Shown here: piece after piece, positions 48,082-59,890 of the stretch
Layout of the letters: each line of letters opens with the position of its first letter
Numbering within the stretch: position 1 is the first letter of the stretch
From: Perilla frutescens
Taxonomy: Eukaryota > Streptophyta > Magnoliopsida > Lamiales > Lamiaceae
Assembly: GCA_026008535.1 (NCBI GenBank)
Contig: BRKX01000010.1
Coordinates: 27,414,001 to 27,478,000, forward strand
Reading direction: 5' to 3'
DNA length: 64,000 bases
Translations under genes and position numbers: made by a program
The notes under the pieces: generated by a model
The model's input: the letters and a program-made list of their open reading frames with translations, nothing else
What the model was told of the DNA's origin: nothing
The model's database searches: none

Positions 48082-51000
48082 ATGGTGAAGTTTGAACGCT
48101 TTCTTTAACGATATTGATAATTATTTGTGTGTTCTGAGTTTATAGTACTGATGTGAATGTCCGCTTCCGCTTTCAGAATTATATAATTGGAGCTTTTAAG
48201 CCGGCATGCAACATTACAGTTTCATTTGTGGATGGGAAATCACGAAAGCAGGTTTATTTACTCGACTATGATTTTTCTGGACATTTTGTATCTATTTCTA
48301 TCGACTTTCGTGCATCTGCACAAGTTGATAATGAAAATTGGGACTGACCCTATTTAGTTCATGCTCGTACTTTTTGGTAGTTTCTGTGATTACTTTGAAG
48401 AATACGAACCATGTTGTATTTTTGCATCCAAAAAGTGTCTTCTTTGCTAAAGCAAACTAAGCAGTTTGTCTTGTATAATAATTTTGTTATATCCAGTTTA
48501 AAGTATATTGGTAATTAATGGTGTGCAATGGATTGTGTTAGTAATATTGGCATTGGCTTTCTCTTGTTAAGTTGGGTGCTGGAGTGCTCAACTACAATTT
48601 TTTGTTCGTATAATTTTCCTATACAGGCGGCACTGAAGAAAGAGAATGGTAAATCAGTACTAGTCCCCATCTTTCATAGTCAAGAAACCATATCTGGGAA
48701 GGTAACCACTCTACTGTATTTACAAGGCTTTGCCGATTTTGGTTTGAGGTTTGTTCTTGGATTTGACTGTTTGATAATGGTGGTGCACATTATGTATCAT
48801 TTTTTCAGATCTCTGTCGAACCAATTTCAGGGAAGAAGGTGGAACATAATGGAATCAAGGTTGAGCTGCTCGGTCAGATTGGTATATTTCTTATCGTGTT
48901 ATTCATATTCTGCAGATTGAGTTTTCATATCTACATTGTATTAGGAGCTATGAGTTGTATCATGTGATTAGTGCTTTATCATGAGTCAAATTTGTGATTG
49001 GTCTTCTTTTTCCCAATGAAAAGAGAATGATGTAATAAAGAAGTTGTCAAAAATCCAAAAAAAGTATCACTATTGACCTCCTCAATTTCTGACTGATGTT
49101 TCCAACATTACTTACTGTTTGCAGAAATGTACTTTGACAGAGGCAACTTTTACGACTTTACTTCCCTAGGTAAGCACATAAAATGTGGGGAAGCATTATC
49201 TTTATTGCTTAGTGAATCATGCCCAGCTTGCTATATATGCTATATTTTCAGCTGTATTGGTTAAATTACAATACAAATTTTCTAGTTTTTTTCAACCTCT
49301 TCGAAATTCAGATGATCTTGCATGCCGCATTATGCGATGTTATTAAGAGCTTGTAAGCAGGAACATTTAACCTTTTAATATGTTGTATATTTTTCTTTCA
49401 TTGCACACGTAGTTCGTGAGTTGGATGTTCCTGGAGAAATATATGAGAGGAAAACATTTCCATTTGAATTTTCAACTATGGAGATGCCATATGAGACATA
49501 CAATGGAGCAAATGTGCGGCTTAGGTGAGGTCACAATTGAGAATGAATTGTTCCATACAACTGGTTTTTTGTCTTTGCTGTACATATACTTAAGAGAAAG
49601 ATCCCTGCTTTTGTATTGTGCTCTCTGTTCCTAGAAGTATATGATTAAGACTGGGGAAGAGTGTCTTTTTTTTCATTTACTTTTTATGAGGATGCTTCAT
49701 ATACTATCATACTTGCTTTGTTGACTTATGAGTTATGATCATATAACTTAACCGCAAGTATTGGCTTAACTTCTAAATGATACGTCACCAGATCTTGTGC
49801 GGACCTTTTGGGTTTTTAATTTGTTAATTTTCTAAAATTAAGAGTGTTATCATAAAAAGTTACTGAAGCTTTTGCTTCTCAATGCTCTCAAAATTAACTC
49901 TATTGCAACAGATAGATTTTCCTCCAACCAGTACATATAGATCATATTCTTGTATTCAAGTTCTACATGGTCAGGCTTTTGCCTTTTTGATATTGTATGT
50001 TACAAGTTTCATATATTAGATATCACGCCGATTTATTGGAAATTCTGTTTGTACTATTTCAGGTATGTCCTAAAAGTGACAATAAGTCGAGGTTATGGTG
50101 GGAGCATGGTGGAATACCAAGACTTCGTGGTAAAAACCATATCCTAATATCCTATTGCCCTATTAAAAATTCACGGTACCATCATGGAATGTTTTCTATA
50201 TTTTAATGACATTAATAGTTGTCCATGTTTTCTTTTGAATTTTAGCCAGTTAAATAATAAATCTGGATACAGTAGGATGTAAGTATTTCATAAAATGCAG
50301 TTCAACTTTTTATTTATCATGAACTGCGAGTCTGGCAAAAATTATCATGAGAAGTGAGTCTTTACGCAATCATCGAAATGTAATCGAATATTTTATTTTC
50401 TTGCCTTGCATCTTTCAAAAGATATGCAACTCCTTTTTACAATTACTTAGTGTGATATCATTATTGGTAGATCTTTTAATATCTGAGGGTGAAAGTATTC
50501 TGAAAGATGTATACTTTATTCCTTCTTGGCATAGTCCTCAATTACACTCTGAGTGTCTATAGAAATTGGAAAAGTTTTAAGCTCAAAGGGGCAATTGTTG
50601 CAGGAAGCAGGTCTACCTTTTCTCTTTTCTCTTGTTGTGATCCCTCTTTGTCATTGAGGTTTTCATGTGACTTTTAATTGATGTAATCTAGTCTAGCTGA
50701 CCATTATCATATAACATGGCCCAGGTTCGGAATTATAGCCTTGCTCCACCCATCAACAACAGCATTAAGGTATTGTCTTATTATTCATTTTTTACAATAT
50801 TGTTTGCCACTTAATGTTTATGCAACTTTGTAAAGAGAGAACTTTGGAAACCAGTTCAAATCTATGATTTTTCCACTTTTATGATACAATATGCACTCAC
50901 AGAGTTTCGCTCTGTAATTTATATTCTGCTTATAGACACATATCCACTAGTTCTTCTCTTTTACTTCTAGATGGAAGTTGGGATTGAGGACTGCCTTTAT

Positions 51001-51875
51001 ATTGAGTTTGAATACAACAAGAGCAAGTAAGTTCCTGCCCTCAATTAATGCTGCTCTGGTTTATGCGTATTTGTTTGGGCAAAATTAATTAGTGATATTT
51101 GAAAAAAGGTCAACAAATATCTGTAGATTTGGTTGTTTGTAAATCGCCATATGCTGCTCTTGTCTCTTGCACAACTTGCCTTAGTTCTAGTATTTTCTGT
51201 TTGTTTGTTTGTTCATTTCTTTTCTTTTCCTTTTTTGTTTTTTGTTTTTTTGCTCAACCAAACTATAGAATCAAATACTTTCTGAAGGATCCGAAAACCC
51301 CATATTTCACATGTGGATAATGATGCCCTGCTGATTGAAATTCTGAATACCCAGGTATCATCTGAAATATGTCATTGTAGGCAAAATATATTTTCTTCTT
51401 GTAAGAATCAAGATTAAAAACATGGATCTTGAGATTAGACGCAGAGAATCAACAGAATCAGGGACGAACACTCATGTTGAGACCGAGACACTTGCAAAGT
51501 TTGAACTGATGGATGGTGCTCCAGTTAGAGGTATCTTAGATACTTTTCTTTAATTTGCCGCATGCTTGTGTATTTGGTCAGTTAGGACTCAATTCAGTTG
51601 TTTCTTCTATTCTTGGCCTCTCTGGGTTATGTGAGGGTTTCCTCTTGTAGGTTAAACAATAAGGGGATTTTATTTGATGGCCATTTTCTTTGGCAGGTGA
51701 ATCTATTCCTATCAGATTGTTCCTAAGCCCCTATGAGCTAGCTCCGACATATTCAAACATCAATAACAAGTTTAGTGTGAAATACTATCTGAACCTTGTC
51801 CTTGTTGATGAAGAAGACCGTCGATATTTCAAGCAACAGGAGATCACAATGTACCGACTTGGCGAAACCTCCTGA
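48082..51875 (+). CDS. VPS26: VPS26, retromer core subunit
   Basis: Coding exons are 48082-48084 (the ATG alone), 48177-48251, 48627-48701, 48809-48881, 49125-49169, 49413-49524, 50063-50129, 50725-50769, 50971-51026, 51355-51530 and 51697-51875. They total 906 nt and give 301 aa, in frame throughout. Family landmarks are NYIIGAFKPACNITVSFVDG, EMYFDRGNFYDFTSLVREL, VPGEIYERKTFPFEFSTMEM, YVLKVTISRGYGGSMVEYQD, NNSIKMEVGIEDCL, KNMDLEIRRRES and FSVKYYLNLVLVDEEDRRYF. VPS26 has an arrestin-like fold and joins VPS35 and VPS29 in retromer, which returns vacuolar sorting receptors from endosomes. Arabidopsis VPS26A/B are about 300 aa. The short ATG-only exon followed by GTGAAG explains why the downstream frame shows a misleading in-frame extension. 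I see no break in the gene. Confidence 0.95.
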
Positions 51876-52551
51876 TTTAACTCTTGATCTTATTGAACAT
51901 TTACTGCATCATGATGTTTTGTTGAGTCTTGATATCCTAGGAGCTTCTGGTAGTGATCCTGCTTCTTCTTGTAAAGGACGTGAGCAACCTTATCTTTTTT
52001 TTTCTTTTAATTATCAGTTAGTCGGTTTTTGAGTAAAATACATGTAGTTGTATTGTGGAAGAATTCTGTACATGGAGTTTTCTGCTGATTTCTGAGTGAT
52101 TTAAGAATTGGACAATGACATTAGGTTTAGGCTATTTCACCTGTTGAGGTTTAATTCAAGTCCTTTTAGATTTTGCTAATTTTTCTTCAACCTCTATTTT
52201 CGTCATTCAATGCTATTTTTGGTCGGATCGTTTGCTCTGACGTTATGCGTCTCTCTCTCTTGTATTATATGGGGATCGATTTAAATATTTGTATACTTTA
52301 TTCATATTTAATTACTTTATTGAATATTATATTATATTATATTGTTTTTTTTGTTTGAAGTACGTAAATTCAAAAACTGATTCTTATTTCATTTTATTAA
52401 GCCAATTCTCTTGTACATGGTCCAATACAGGTCTATACATCCATCAAATAGGTTAAGTCAATCTGCTTTGAACTGCTTGTGTTGTACTAAAAAATATCAC
52501 TCAAAATTCAAAAAGTATCATATGCATTCTTAAAAAGTAATGTGTATGCTA
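51876..52551. other. 3' flank of VPS26
   Basis: This holds the 3' UTR and AT-rich spacer up to the target duplication of the copia element. An (ATATT)-like run lies at 52322-52340. No other feature was seen. Confidence 0.5.
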
Positions 52552-52556
52552 CTCAT

Positions 52557-52778
52557 TGAAGATTTGAAGATATTGAACATAATTGAAATATTGTTGATGT
52601 GCTAAAAAATAAAGGTTATATTTTCTGTATGTTTGTTACAAAGCTATACCACCTCTATGTATAGTACACAAGAACATATTTAAGGAAAGAACTAAACATG
52701 GTCCTAATCCTATTGATTTGATTTTGCAGATTTTGTGGAGCTATTTCTGGGTTGTGATCGGTTGTGATCTTGCTAACA
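52557..52778 (-). repeat. 3' LTR of the copia element
   Basis: 222 bp, plus-strand ends TGAAGATTTG and TTGCTAACA. It is nearly identical to 57541-57763. Confidence 0.95.
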
Positions 52779-52790
52779 CTCCCCCTCAAG
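52779..52790 (-). other. Polypurine tract of the copia element
   Basis: The minus strand reads CTTGAGGGGGAG directly before the 3' LTR. Confidence 0.8.
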
Positions 52791-54260
52791 TTAAATAGTG
52801 GGATCACCGAAATTTAACTTGTCAAGTATGTTCTTGAAGTTCTTTGACGTCACAGCTTTAATAAGGATATCTGCTAGCTGATCTTCTGACCGGATAAATG
52901 GTAGCTCAACAATCCCAGCCTCAATCTTTTCCTTGATAAAGTGTCGATCCACTTCAACATGTTTTATTCTATCGTGTTGTACTGGATTCTCAGATATGCT
53001 TATGACTGCTTTATTATCACAAAAGAGTTGAGATGAGCTGTCAGATAAAAAACCAATTTCCTTAACCAGCTTCCGGAGCCACAATATCTCAGTCAAACCA
53101 CTTTTAATTCCTCTGAATTCCGCCTCTGCACTAGAAAGAGCCACAACTTTCTGTTTCTTGCTTCTCCACGTCACCAGGTTTCCACCAATAAATGTGAAAT
53201 ATCCTACAATGGATTTTCTGTCAACGGGATTTCCAGCCCAATCAGCATCAGTATATCCAAATATCTTGGTGTGCCCATGCTTCCCAAACAAGAGTCCATG
53301 TCCGGTGGTACCTTTAAGATACCTAACAATCCGAAGCGCGGCTTCTAAGTGTTCTGGATGTGGTTGGTGCATAAGCTGACTAACCACCCCGACTGCATAC
53401 GCAATATCCGACCTAGTATGGGACAGATAGATCAACTTCCCTACTAGGCGCTGATATTGGCCTTTGTCTGTGCAATCTGCTCCTTCCTTGATCTGTAATC
53501 TGTGATTGACCACAATAGGTGTATCTGCTGGTCTACAATCCACCATTCCTGTTTCTGCCAAAAGATCCAAAGTATACTTTTTTTGACAACTAAAGATTCC
53601 CTCTTTTGATCTGAGAACCTCGATGCCAAGAAACTATTTAAGGGCTCCCAAATCCTTAATCTCAAATTCGGTAAACAAACTTCTTTTTAGTTTCTCAATC
53701 TCATCTGTATCACTACCCGTGATAATCATATAGTCGACGTAAATGATCAAGCAGGTGATGAGACTTCCTCGTTGTTTAAGAAACAGAGTATGATCTGAAT
53801 TGCTTTGTCTGAATCCATAACTTCTCATAGCACTAGTGAATCTTCCAAACCATGCTCTTGGTGATTGCTTAAGGCCATACAGAGTCTTCTTCAATCTGCA
53901 TACTTTTCTTTCCCCAAAGTTAGATTCAAAACCAGGAGGTGCTTCCATGTATACTTCTCGTCTCAACTCCCTATGTAGAAAGGCATTGGTGACATCAAAC
54001 TGATATAATGGTCAGTCCTGATTTGCTGCAATCGAGAAGAGAACCCTTACAGTATTCATTTTTGCAACTGGAGAGAAGGTCTCCGAGTAGTCAATTCCAT
54101 AGGTCTGTGTGTACCCCTTAGCTACCAATCGGGCCTTATATCTATCAATTGACCCATCTGGCTTCCTCTTGATAGTAAATACCCATCTGCACCCAACTGG
54201 CCTTTTCTCTTGGGGTAGATGACAAATCTCCCATATGCTGTTCCGGGCTAACGCATCCAT
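52791..54260 (-). pseudogene. Copia reverse transcriptase and RNase H, broken
   Basis: Three open pieces in one frame (54260-54012, 53966-53634, 53570-52791) are separated only by stops. RT shows GCRWVFTIKRKPDGSIDRYK, RLVAKGYTQTYGIDY and KKTLYGLKQSPRAWF. The catalytic box is YVDY: its last aspartate is replaced by tyrosine (TAT, 53731-53729), which should abolish polymerase activity. RNase H follows with GYTDADWAGNP, SSAEAEF and RHFIKEKI. Confidence 0.9.
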
Positions 54261-54485
54261 TTATCTTTTTATTGCATCTGCCTACCTTTTTGATTGGAAT
54301 GCTTCTTCTGCTGTTCTCGGAATCTCTTCTTCTTCGTACAAGGAAGCTTGGAATGCCTTGGCCATTTTGGAAAGGCTCCCCTGAGCAATATTACTGACCG
54401 GATATCTGGACTTCTTCGTGATCCGTTCTGGAGAATACCGTTTTGGAGGAACACCCCTGTTACTCCTTGGCGGTAAAACATATCG

Positions 54486-55477
54486 TCATGTATCTTCTGA
54501 ATTTGTATTCTCTGTCTCTGTATCCACCGCCTGTTCCCTATCTTCTCTCAAATTCAAATCTCTGTCCTCTAACATATCAGAGTTAGGAAAAATATGAGAA
54601 ACAATAATATCAATACTTTCCAAGTCCCTTACCTCGGGTATCACGTCAGGAGGAGGTCCTTGGGTTGTGACATCAAACTCTAAAGACTGTGGAGACGATT
54701 CTGAAATCTGCTCAGCGGAACGACTAACTGTCTCGTTTGGAACCGCATCAGGAGAACTTAGATTTGGCAACCAGCTTAGTGGGTCAATAGTGATATGACT
54801 CTCCCCCTGACCACTAAGATGGTGATGATAGAAGAATTCAGATTCAAGAAAGTCACAGTTCATAGTAGTGAACATGCGATGAGATTTTGGATCATAACAA
54901 CGATACCCCTTTTTGATAATACCATAACCAACAAAAACACACTTGAGGGCAAAAGGATCGAGTTTGGATCGTTCGTGTTTGGGTATATAAACAAACATAG
55001 AACATCCAAAGACACGAGGCGTGAGGGTGAGAGAGGAAAGGATCGAGGTTTGCTGGGAGAGGCAGTGGAGAGAGGTTTGGAGGGCGAGGCTACGGGTAGG
55101 TAACCTATTTAGAAGATAAACGACAGTAGCAATGGCCTCAGGCCAAAAATGGATGGGAACACGAGATTCAATAAGGAGAGCGCGTGTAATTTCAAGAATT
55201 ATCCAATTTTTCCTTTCAGCGGTTCCATTTTGTTCAGGGGTATGAGGACACGTTGTTTGGTGAATCAAACCATTGTCTTGAAAGAACTTGGTCATGGAAG
55301 AATCAACAAATTCCCCCCATTATCAGATCGTAAAATTTGGATAGTGGTATAAAACTGGTGTTTGATCATGGTAAAGAAAGAGAGAAACTTGGAAAAAACT
55401 TCCGATTTGTGTTTAAGAAAATACACCCATGTCATACGCGAATGATCATCAACAAATATCAAAAAATATTTAAACCC
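54486..55477 (-). pseudogene. Copia integrase, C-terminal two thirds, broken
   Basis: The open piece 55295-54486 carries CPHTPEQNGTAERKNWIILE (the catalytic Glu region), HFWPEAIATVVYLLNRLPT and VFVGYGIIKKGYRCYDP. It is in a different frame from the N-terminal integrase piece, so one net frame change lies between about 55295 and 55478. Confidence 0.85.
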
Positions 55478-56076
55478 TTAACCTCCCTCAATAGGTGCAG
55501 GGCCCCAAACATCCGCATGAATTAAAGAAAAACACGTCGTAACATGAGTATGATTAGGCTTAAAAGTTTGTCGATAGCTTTTAGCCAAAACACAAGTCTC
55601 ACAAAACAAGGTTTGACAACTAAACAACTTAGGAAATAAAAGCTTAAGATAACCCGTAGAAGGATGCCCAAGCCGATGGTGCCAAAGCCAAGCTTCCTGG
55701 AGTGCAGTGCCGTGAGCCAGCATCACTGTGCCTTTTTGAGCAATCTCATCCACGTAATACAGTCCTCGTCGTTCAATGCCAAGCCCAATGATCTCCCCCG
55801 TCCGGATATCCTGTAAGAGACAAAAAGTGGGGTGCATTAAAACATTGCAGTTGAGCTCCTTAGTGACATAGCTTATTGAGAGTAATTTATGAGACAAGCC
55901 AGGAACATGTAAACAGTTGAAAATGGTCAAGGTGGGAGAAATGACAACTGTTCCTGCTCCCATGATAGGAGTAAGAGTCCCATTTGCAGTTTGAACATGA
56001 GTTTTATGCGGACGTGACGGGTGACAAATATCAGATATATCATACGTCATCGTGTCCGTGGCTCCACAGTAAAAAA
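55478..56076 (-). pseudogene. Copia protease active site, gag-pre-integrase and integrase start
   Basis: The protease box reads FYCGATDT at about 56077-56054: tyrosine (TAC, 56071-56069) stands where the catalytic aspartate should be. The GAG-pre-integrase segment includes EAWLWHHRLGHPSTGYLKLL and ETCVLAKSYRQTFKPN (zinc-binding H and C residues), then HADVWGPAP with the first catalytic aspartate. Confidence 0.85.
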
Positions 56077-56077
56077 T

Positions 56078-57367
56078 CTAGGCATCATTCTTTTTAAAGT
56101 CTATTTGGCTCTTTCTCGCCACATCACTGTTACTTAATTCCATTGGGCTCTCCCTAGCCACACAAGCATAAGATAAAAGCTGTTCATTATTATTAATGAG
56201 GGAGAAATGATGGTCGGTTATTATCAAACCCGACCCTGTACCTTCATATGCTATCTCTTCCACTGAAAAAGCCCTAGCGGCTGCCATCTCCGCCGCTCCT
56301 TCTGCCCGACCTCTACCAGCATTTCCTGTGTCATCACCGCCACTGCGAGTGTCGGTGACCGCTGAGTTGCCCACTCCGACGGTGGCGGCTGTGCTTTTGT
56401 CCCCAACTCCTCGACTCTCTCTTTGTTTGTGGTTGTCTTCCCACCATTCCGAGTAACCAACGAGTTGAAAACATGTCTCCTTGGTATGCTTCGACATTCC
56501 ACAGTGGGAGCACTTTAATTTTGATTTATCGAGCTTCTCACGGGATGATATACCACCGTTCTTGACGGGCGGAGCTGACCGATTCGAAGGACGATACCCT
56601 CTCACCGCCATTCCAAGAGCCTCCTCAGACTATGGATTGATGGCCACTGTGAAGCCGCTCCCAATTTCTCGATCTAGGGTTCCGCCGCCACCTTCTCCGT
56701 CGGTGCCCTAGATCCCCCGTCTTGCTACTCCTCGGTGAATCAGGGCGTATGACGTCTCTACAGTCGGTAAAGGCTCCATTTTCAGCACGTCCCTACGCTC
56801 AGGTTCGTATTTTTCACTCACTCCGGCAAGAAGTTGGAAGACTCGGGTTTCTGATTGAATTCGATTGTATGTGCGAATATCCTTTTCACATTCCATAGGG
56901 TTAGAATGATTTTCATCAATTTCAGCCCATATTCGCTGTAGAATACTGTAGAAGTTCTCGATCGTCCCCTGTCCTTATTTAAGACTGTTGGCCTTGACTG
57001 TGAGCTCAAATACTTGAGCAGAATCCCGTCCGACACTGTATGTAGTGGCTAGCCCTGTCCAGAGTCCTCTTGCTGTTTTGAATTGCACATAATTATTCGC
57101 TAATGTTGGTTCCATGTTTTGAATGATCCAAGAAATGACCGTTAGATCATTTTGGTACCATTTGTTATATGTTGGGTCTATGGTTTCGGGGGGAGGAGGA
57201 TGGCCAGTGATATGGTTGAGGCAACCCCTCCCACCGATAGCTAGATGCATCATACGGGACCAAATGGAGTAATTAAATTCATTTAACTTGATGCTAACGG
57301 TGACTGATTGAGTTTGGTTGCTTTCGGTGGTTTGAGTCTGGGTTTCGGTATTGCTGGGTTGATTCAT
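56078..57367 (-). pseudogene. Copia gag, broken by in-frame stops
   Basis: From the ATG at 57367 the UBN2/DUF-type gag start reads VSIKLNEFNYSIWSRMMHLA and WIIQNMEPTLANNYVQF. In-frame stops near 56975, around 56900 and at 56708-56710 split it. A retroviral-type zinc knuckle CSHCGMSKHTKETC lies near 56515-56470. All pieces share one frame, so the damage is nonsense mutation rather than frameshift. Confidence 0.85.
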
Positions 57368-57528
57368 TTGTCGTAAGAGAGTTGCTAATTATTGTGCCAG
57401 TGCCTCAGCCCCGGGCAGTGGCATCTGGGTATTCAGTTGGTGCTCTTCCTCACCAGCCATGGTGATTCAGGTTTGTTTCTGGTATATGATAAAGGCAGAA
57501 CAACATGATCCATTTAAGGACCTCTACT

Positions 57529-57540
57529 GCTCTAATACCA
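57529..57540 (-). other. Primer binding site of the copia element
   Basis: The minus strand reads TGGTATTAGAGC directly after the 5' LTR. It differs by one base from the usual site complementary to initiator tRNA-Met. Confidence 0.85.
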
Positions 57541-57763
57541 TGAAGATTTGAAGATATTGAACATAATTGAAATATTGTTGCTGTGCTAAAAAATGAAGGC
57601 TATATTTTCTGTATGTTTGTTACAAAGCTATACCACCTCTATGTATAGTACACGAGAACATATTTAAGGAAAGAACTAAACATGGTCCTAATCCTTATTG
57701 ATTTGATTTTGCAGATTTTGTGGAGCTATTTCTGGGTTGTGATCAGCTGTGATCTTGCTAACA
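57541..57763 (-). repeat. 5' LTR of the copia element
   Basis: 223 bp, the partner of 52557-52778. The terminal TG..CA is intact. Confidence 0.95.
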
Positions 57764-57768
57764 CTCAT

Positions 57769-58200
57769 TTTATACGAGTTTATTTAGTTCAAATTGTAAT
57801 TTTTTTCATTCTAATTAATGTTTAGAGTTTAGAGGATTTTTAGTATTTTCAGAATTTTTTAGATTTTTAGGGATTTATTTTGTGTTTTTTAGTATTTATA
57901 TTTTTTTAAGATTTGTTAACTTCAATTATGAATTATATTTAAGTTAAAAAAATTAATTGTCGACCCTTGATAGGATTTCAAAGTGTTTACTCTAAGTGGG
58001 CACAATTAAGTTTTTTTTTTTAAAAGTCGACCCTAGGGTCAATTACGTCTGAGGTCGGTTAAGAATCGAACCCTATCGTGCCAAATCCAGTTTAACCCTA
58101 TTGATGAGGACAAAGTCAATTACTTCTAAGGTCGATTAAAAAGTTAACCCTAAGGTCTGACAAACAATAATGACTTTCGGTAAACAATATTAGATTTACA
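57769..58200. other. AT-rich spacer with GTCGACC-type words
   Basis: No gene is visible. Repeated GTCGACCCT, AGGTCGATTA and AGTTAACCCTA words (57960-58170) look like short internal repeats of unknown origin. Confidence 0.45.
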
Positions 58201-58203
58201 GTA

Positions 58204-59165
58204 TTCAGCCTTATGGTTTGCATTCAAAGCATCAGTCGTTCTACCTTGCAACTTGCACTAAAAGCTTAGACGTTCGGTCTCTAGGTTATTTTATAATTTG
58301 GGTCGTTCAGCTTTGTAGCCCATATTCGGGACTTCGGTGTTCGACCTTATGATTTGCATTCACGTTCAGAGCCTTGGTCGTCTTACCTTATAGCTTGTGT
58401 TCTAAGCTTCGATGTTCGTTCTCCAGAATTATTTTCATGTCTTGAGACGTTCATTTCTAACTTTCTTTCGGGCACTGGCGTTCGATCTTGCATCGAACGT
58501 CATATGCTTTCATTAGTTTGTTTACATTTCGATTTATTACCCAACTCCCATGCTGGAACTTAGGCAATGAGGGTTTAACTGTAGTGGTCATTTTTCGTCA
58601 GCTCGCTACGCTGGCCCAAGAAGGTTGAATGTCGTCGTTCAACTAGTTTTCAAACGGATAACCGTTCAATTGAAATTTGAATTAGCGTTGGCAGTTCCGG
58701 TTTATCCGGAAGCATTGCCAGGTTCAAAGGAGTCAGGTCATTCTTCAACTGCTTCCGCGATTCGCATGAATCTTAACTATTACCTCCGCCTATAAAATGA
58801 GATATCTCTCCTCATTTGATGACTACGCAGACATACCCACGAGTTTACCTTCTACCATAGAATGTACTGAATATTGTATTTTCTTAGTGAGGGGTCACTG
58901 GCAATCGAACCGTATGACTAAGTTCCCGCATTCTGTTGTGATTACGCGATGCTCTACAAGATATCTAGTTACGTTCTACTGGAGATCATTGATTCAAAAC
59001 TCTTTAGTTATTCATTTATTTCGTATTTTACTGCACTATACTTTCACTCTTTTTCTGACTTGATCATCGGAGGCCCAACGACCGTCACCCCTCCCCCCAA
59101 TGGTCTTTGGATTTTACGGTGTTTTTCTTATTTTCTGTTTCACATATATGCCGTTGCTCTAGACT
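58204..59165 (+). repeat. LTR-like block with tandem ~138-bp units and a TATA box
   Basis: Units start TTC(A/G)(G/A)CCTTATG at 58204 and 58340, with a third partial start at 58481 (TTCGATCTTGCATCG). A promoter-like CCTATAAAATGAG lies at about 58789-58801. It ends with TCATCGGAGGCCCAACGACC at about 59065, a word type common near the ends of plant gypsy LTRs. No coding region or partner LTR was found, so it may be a solo LTR or fragment. Confidence 0.45.
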
Positions 59166-59189
59166 AAATCGATAATTATAAATTTCTGG

Positions 59190-59890
59190 ATCTACAATGC
59201 ATGAGCCCACGCGTTAGCATCAAACGAATGCATTGCGCGAGTTGCATGATTTAAAAAAATTAATTAATTTGAGGTTCACTAATTCCATTTTAGGGTATAT
59301 ATTTATTTCAAAAAAATTCAATTACCGTTTATATTTGTTTTAAAAAAAATAATTATCGAACACAATGCACGAGCCCACACGTTAGCATTGAGCGAGTGCA
59401 ATGCGTGAGTCACTCGATTTCAGAAAAAATAAATTAATTCACTATAATTTTGGATTCATTAATTCCATCTTAGGGTATATATTTATATTTATTTCAGACA
59501 AATTAATTCAATTCACTTTAATTTTAGGGTTCTTTAATTTTATTTTAGGGTGTATAATTTTAGGGAAAAAAACCAAAATAAAAAACAGAACAAAAAGTAA
59601 ATAACGTTTATATTTGTTTCGAAAAAATTAATTATCGAGCATAATGCATAAGCCTACATGATAGCGTTGGGCGAGTGCAATGCATGAGTCACTGGATTTC
59701 AGAAAAAAAATTCATTTTAATTTTGGGTTAATTAATTCCATCTTAGGCTATATATTTATATTTATATTTGTTTCAAACAAATTAATTCAATTTATTTTAA
59801 TTTTAGGATTCATTAATTTTATTTTAGGGTATATAATTTTAGGAAAAAACTAAAATAAAAAAGAACAAAAAATAAATAAAAAATTGAAAA
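59190..59890. repeat. GC-rich dispersed repeat, locus 3 (tandem)
   Basis: Three units start near 59197, 59362 and 59640 with (A)CAATGCACGAGCCCACRCGT-like heads, a GCGAGTGCAATGCGTGAGTC block, and AATTTTAGGGTTC, TTAGGGTATATATTTAT tails. It belongs to the same family as 15840-16240 and 26915-27175. Confidence 0.75.

Larger units (their letters stand above)
52557..57763 (-). mobile_element. Complete Ty1/copia LTR retrotransposon with inactivated genes
   Basis: A 5207-bp element with TG..CA LTRs (57541-57763 as the 5' LTR, 52557-52778 as the 3' LTR) and a perfect 5-bp target duplication CTCAT at 52552-52556 and 57764-57768. A primer binding site and polypurine tract are in place. Gag, protease, integrase, RT and RNase H are recognisable in copia order on the minus strand. 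The two LTRs differ at about six substitutions and one indel in 222 bases, so the insertion is fairly recent. Several stops, one net frame change within integrase and two catalytic-site changes show that this copy cannot move on its own. Confidence 0.95.

Noticed and set aside
48153..48176. ATG at 48153 as the VPS26 start
   Set aside because: The extra residues are absent from the family. The acceptor at 48175-48176 and the ATG exon at 48082 give the conserved N-terminus.
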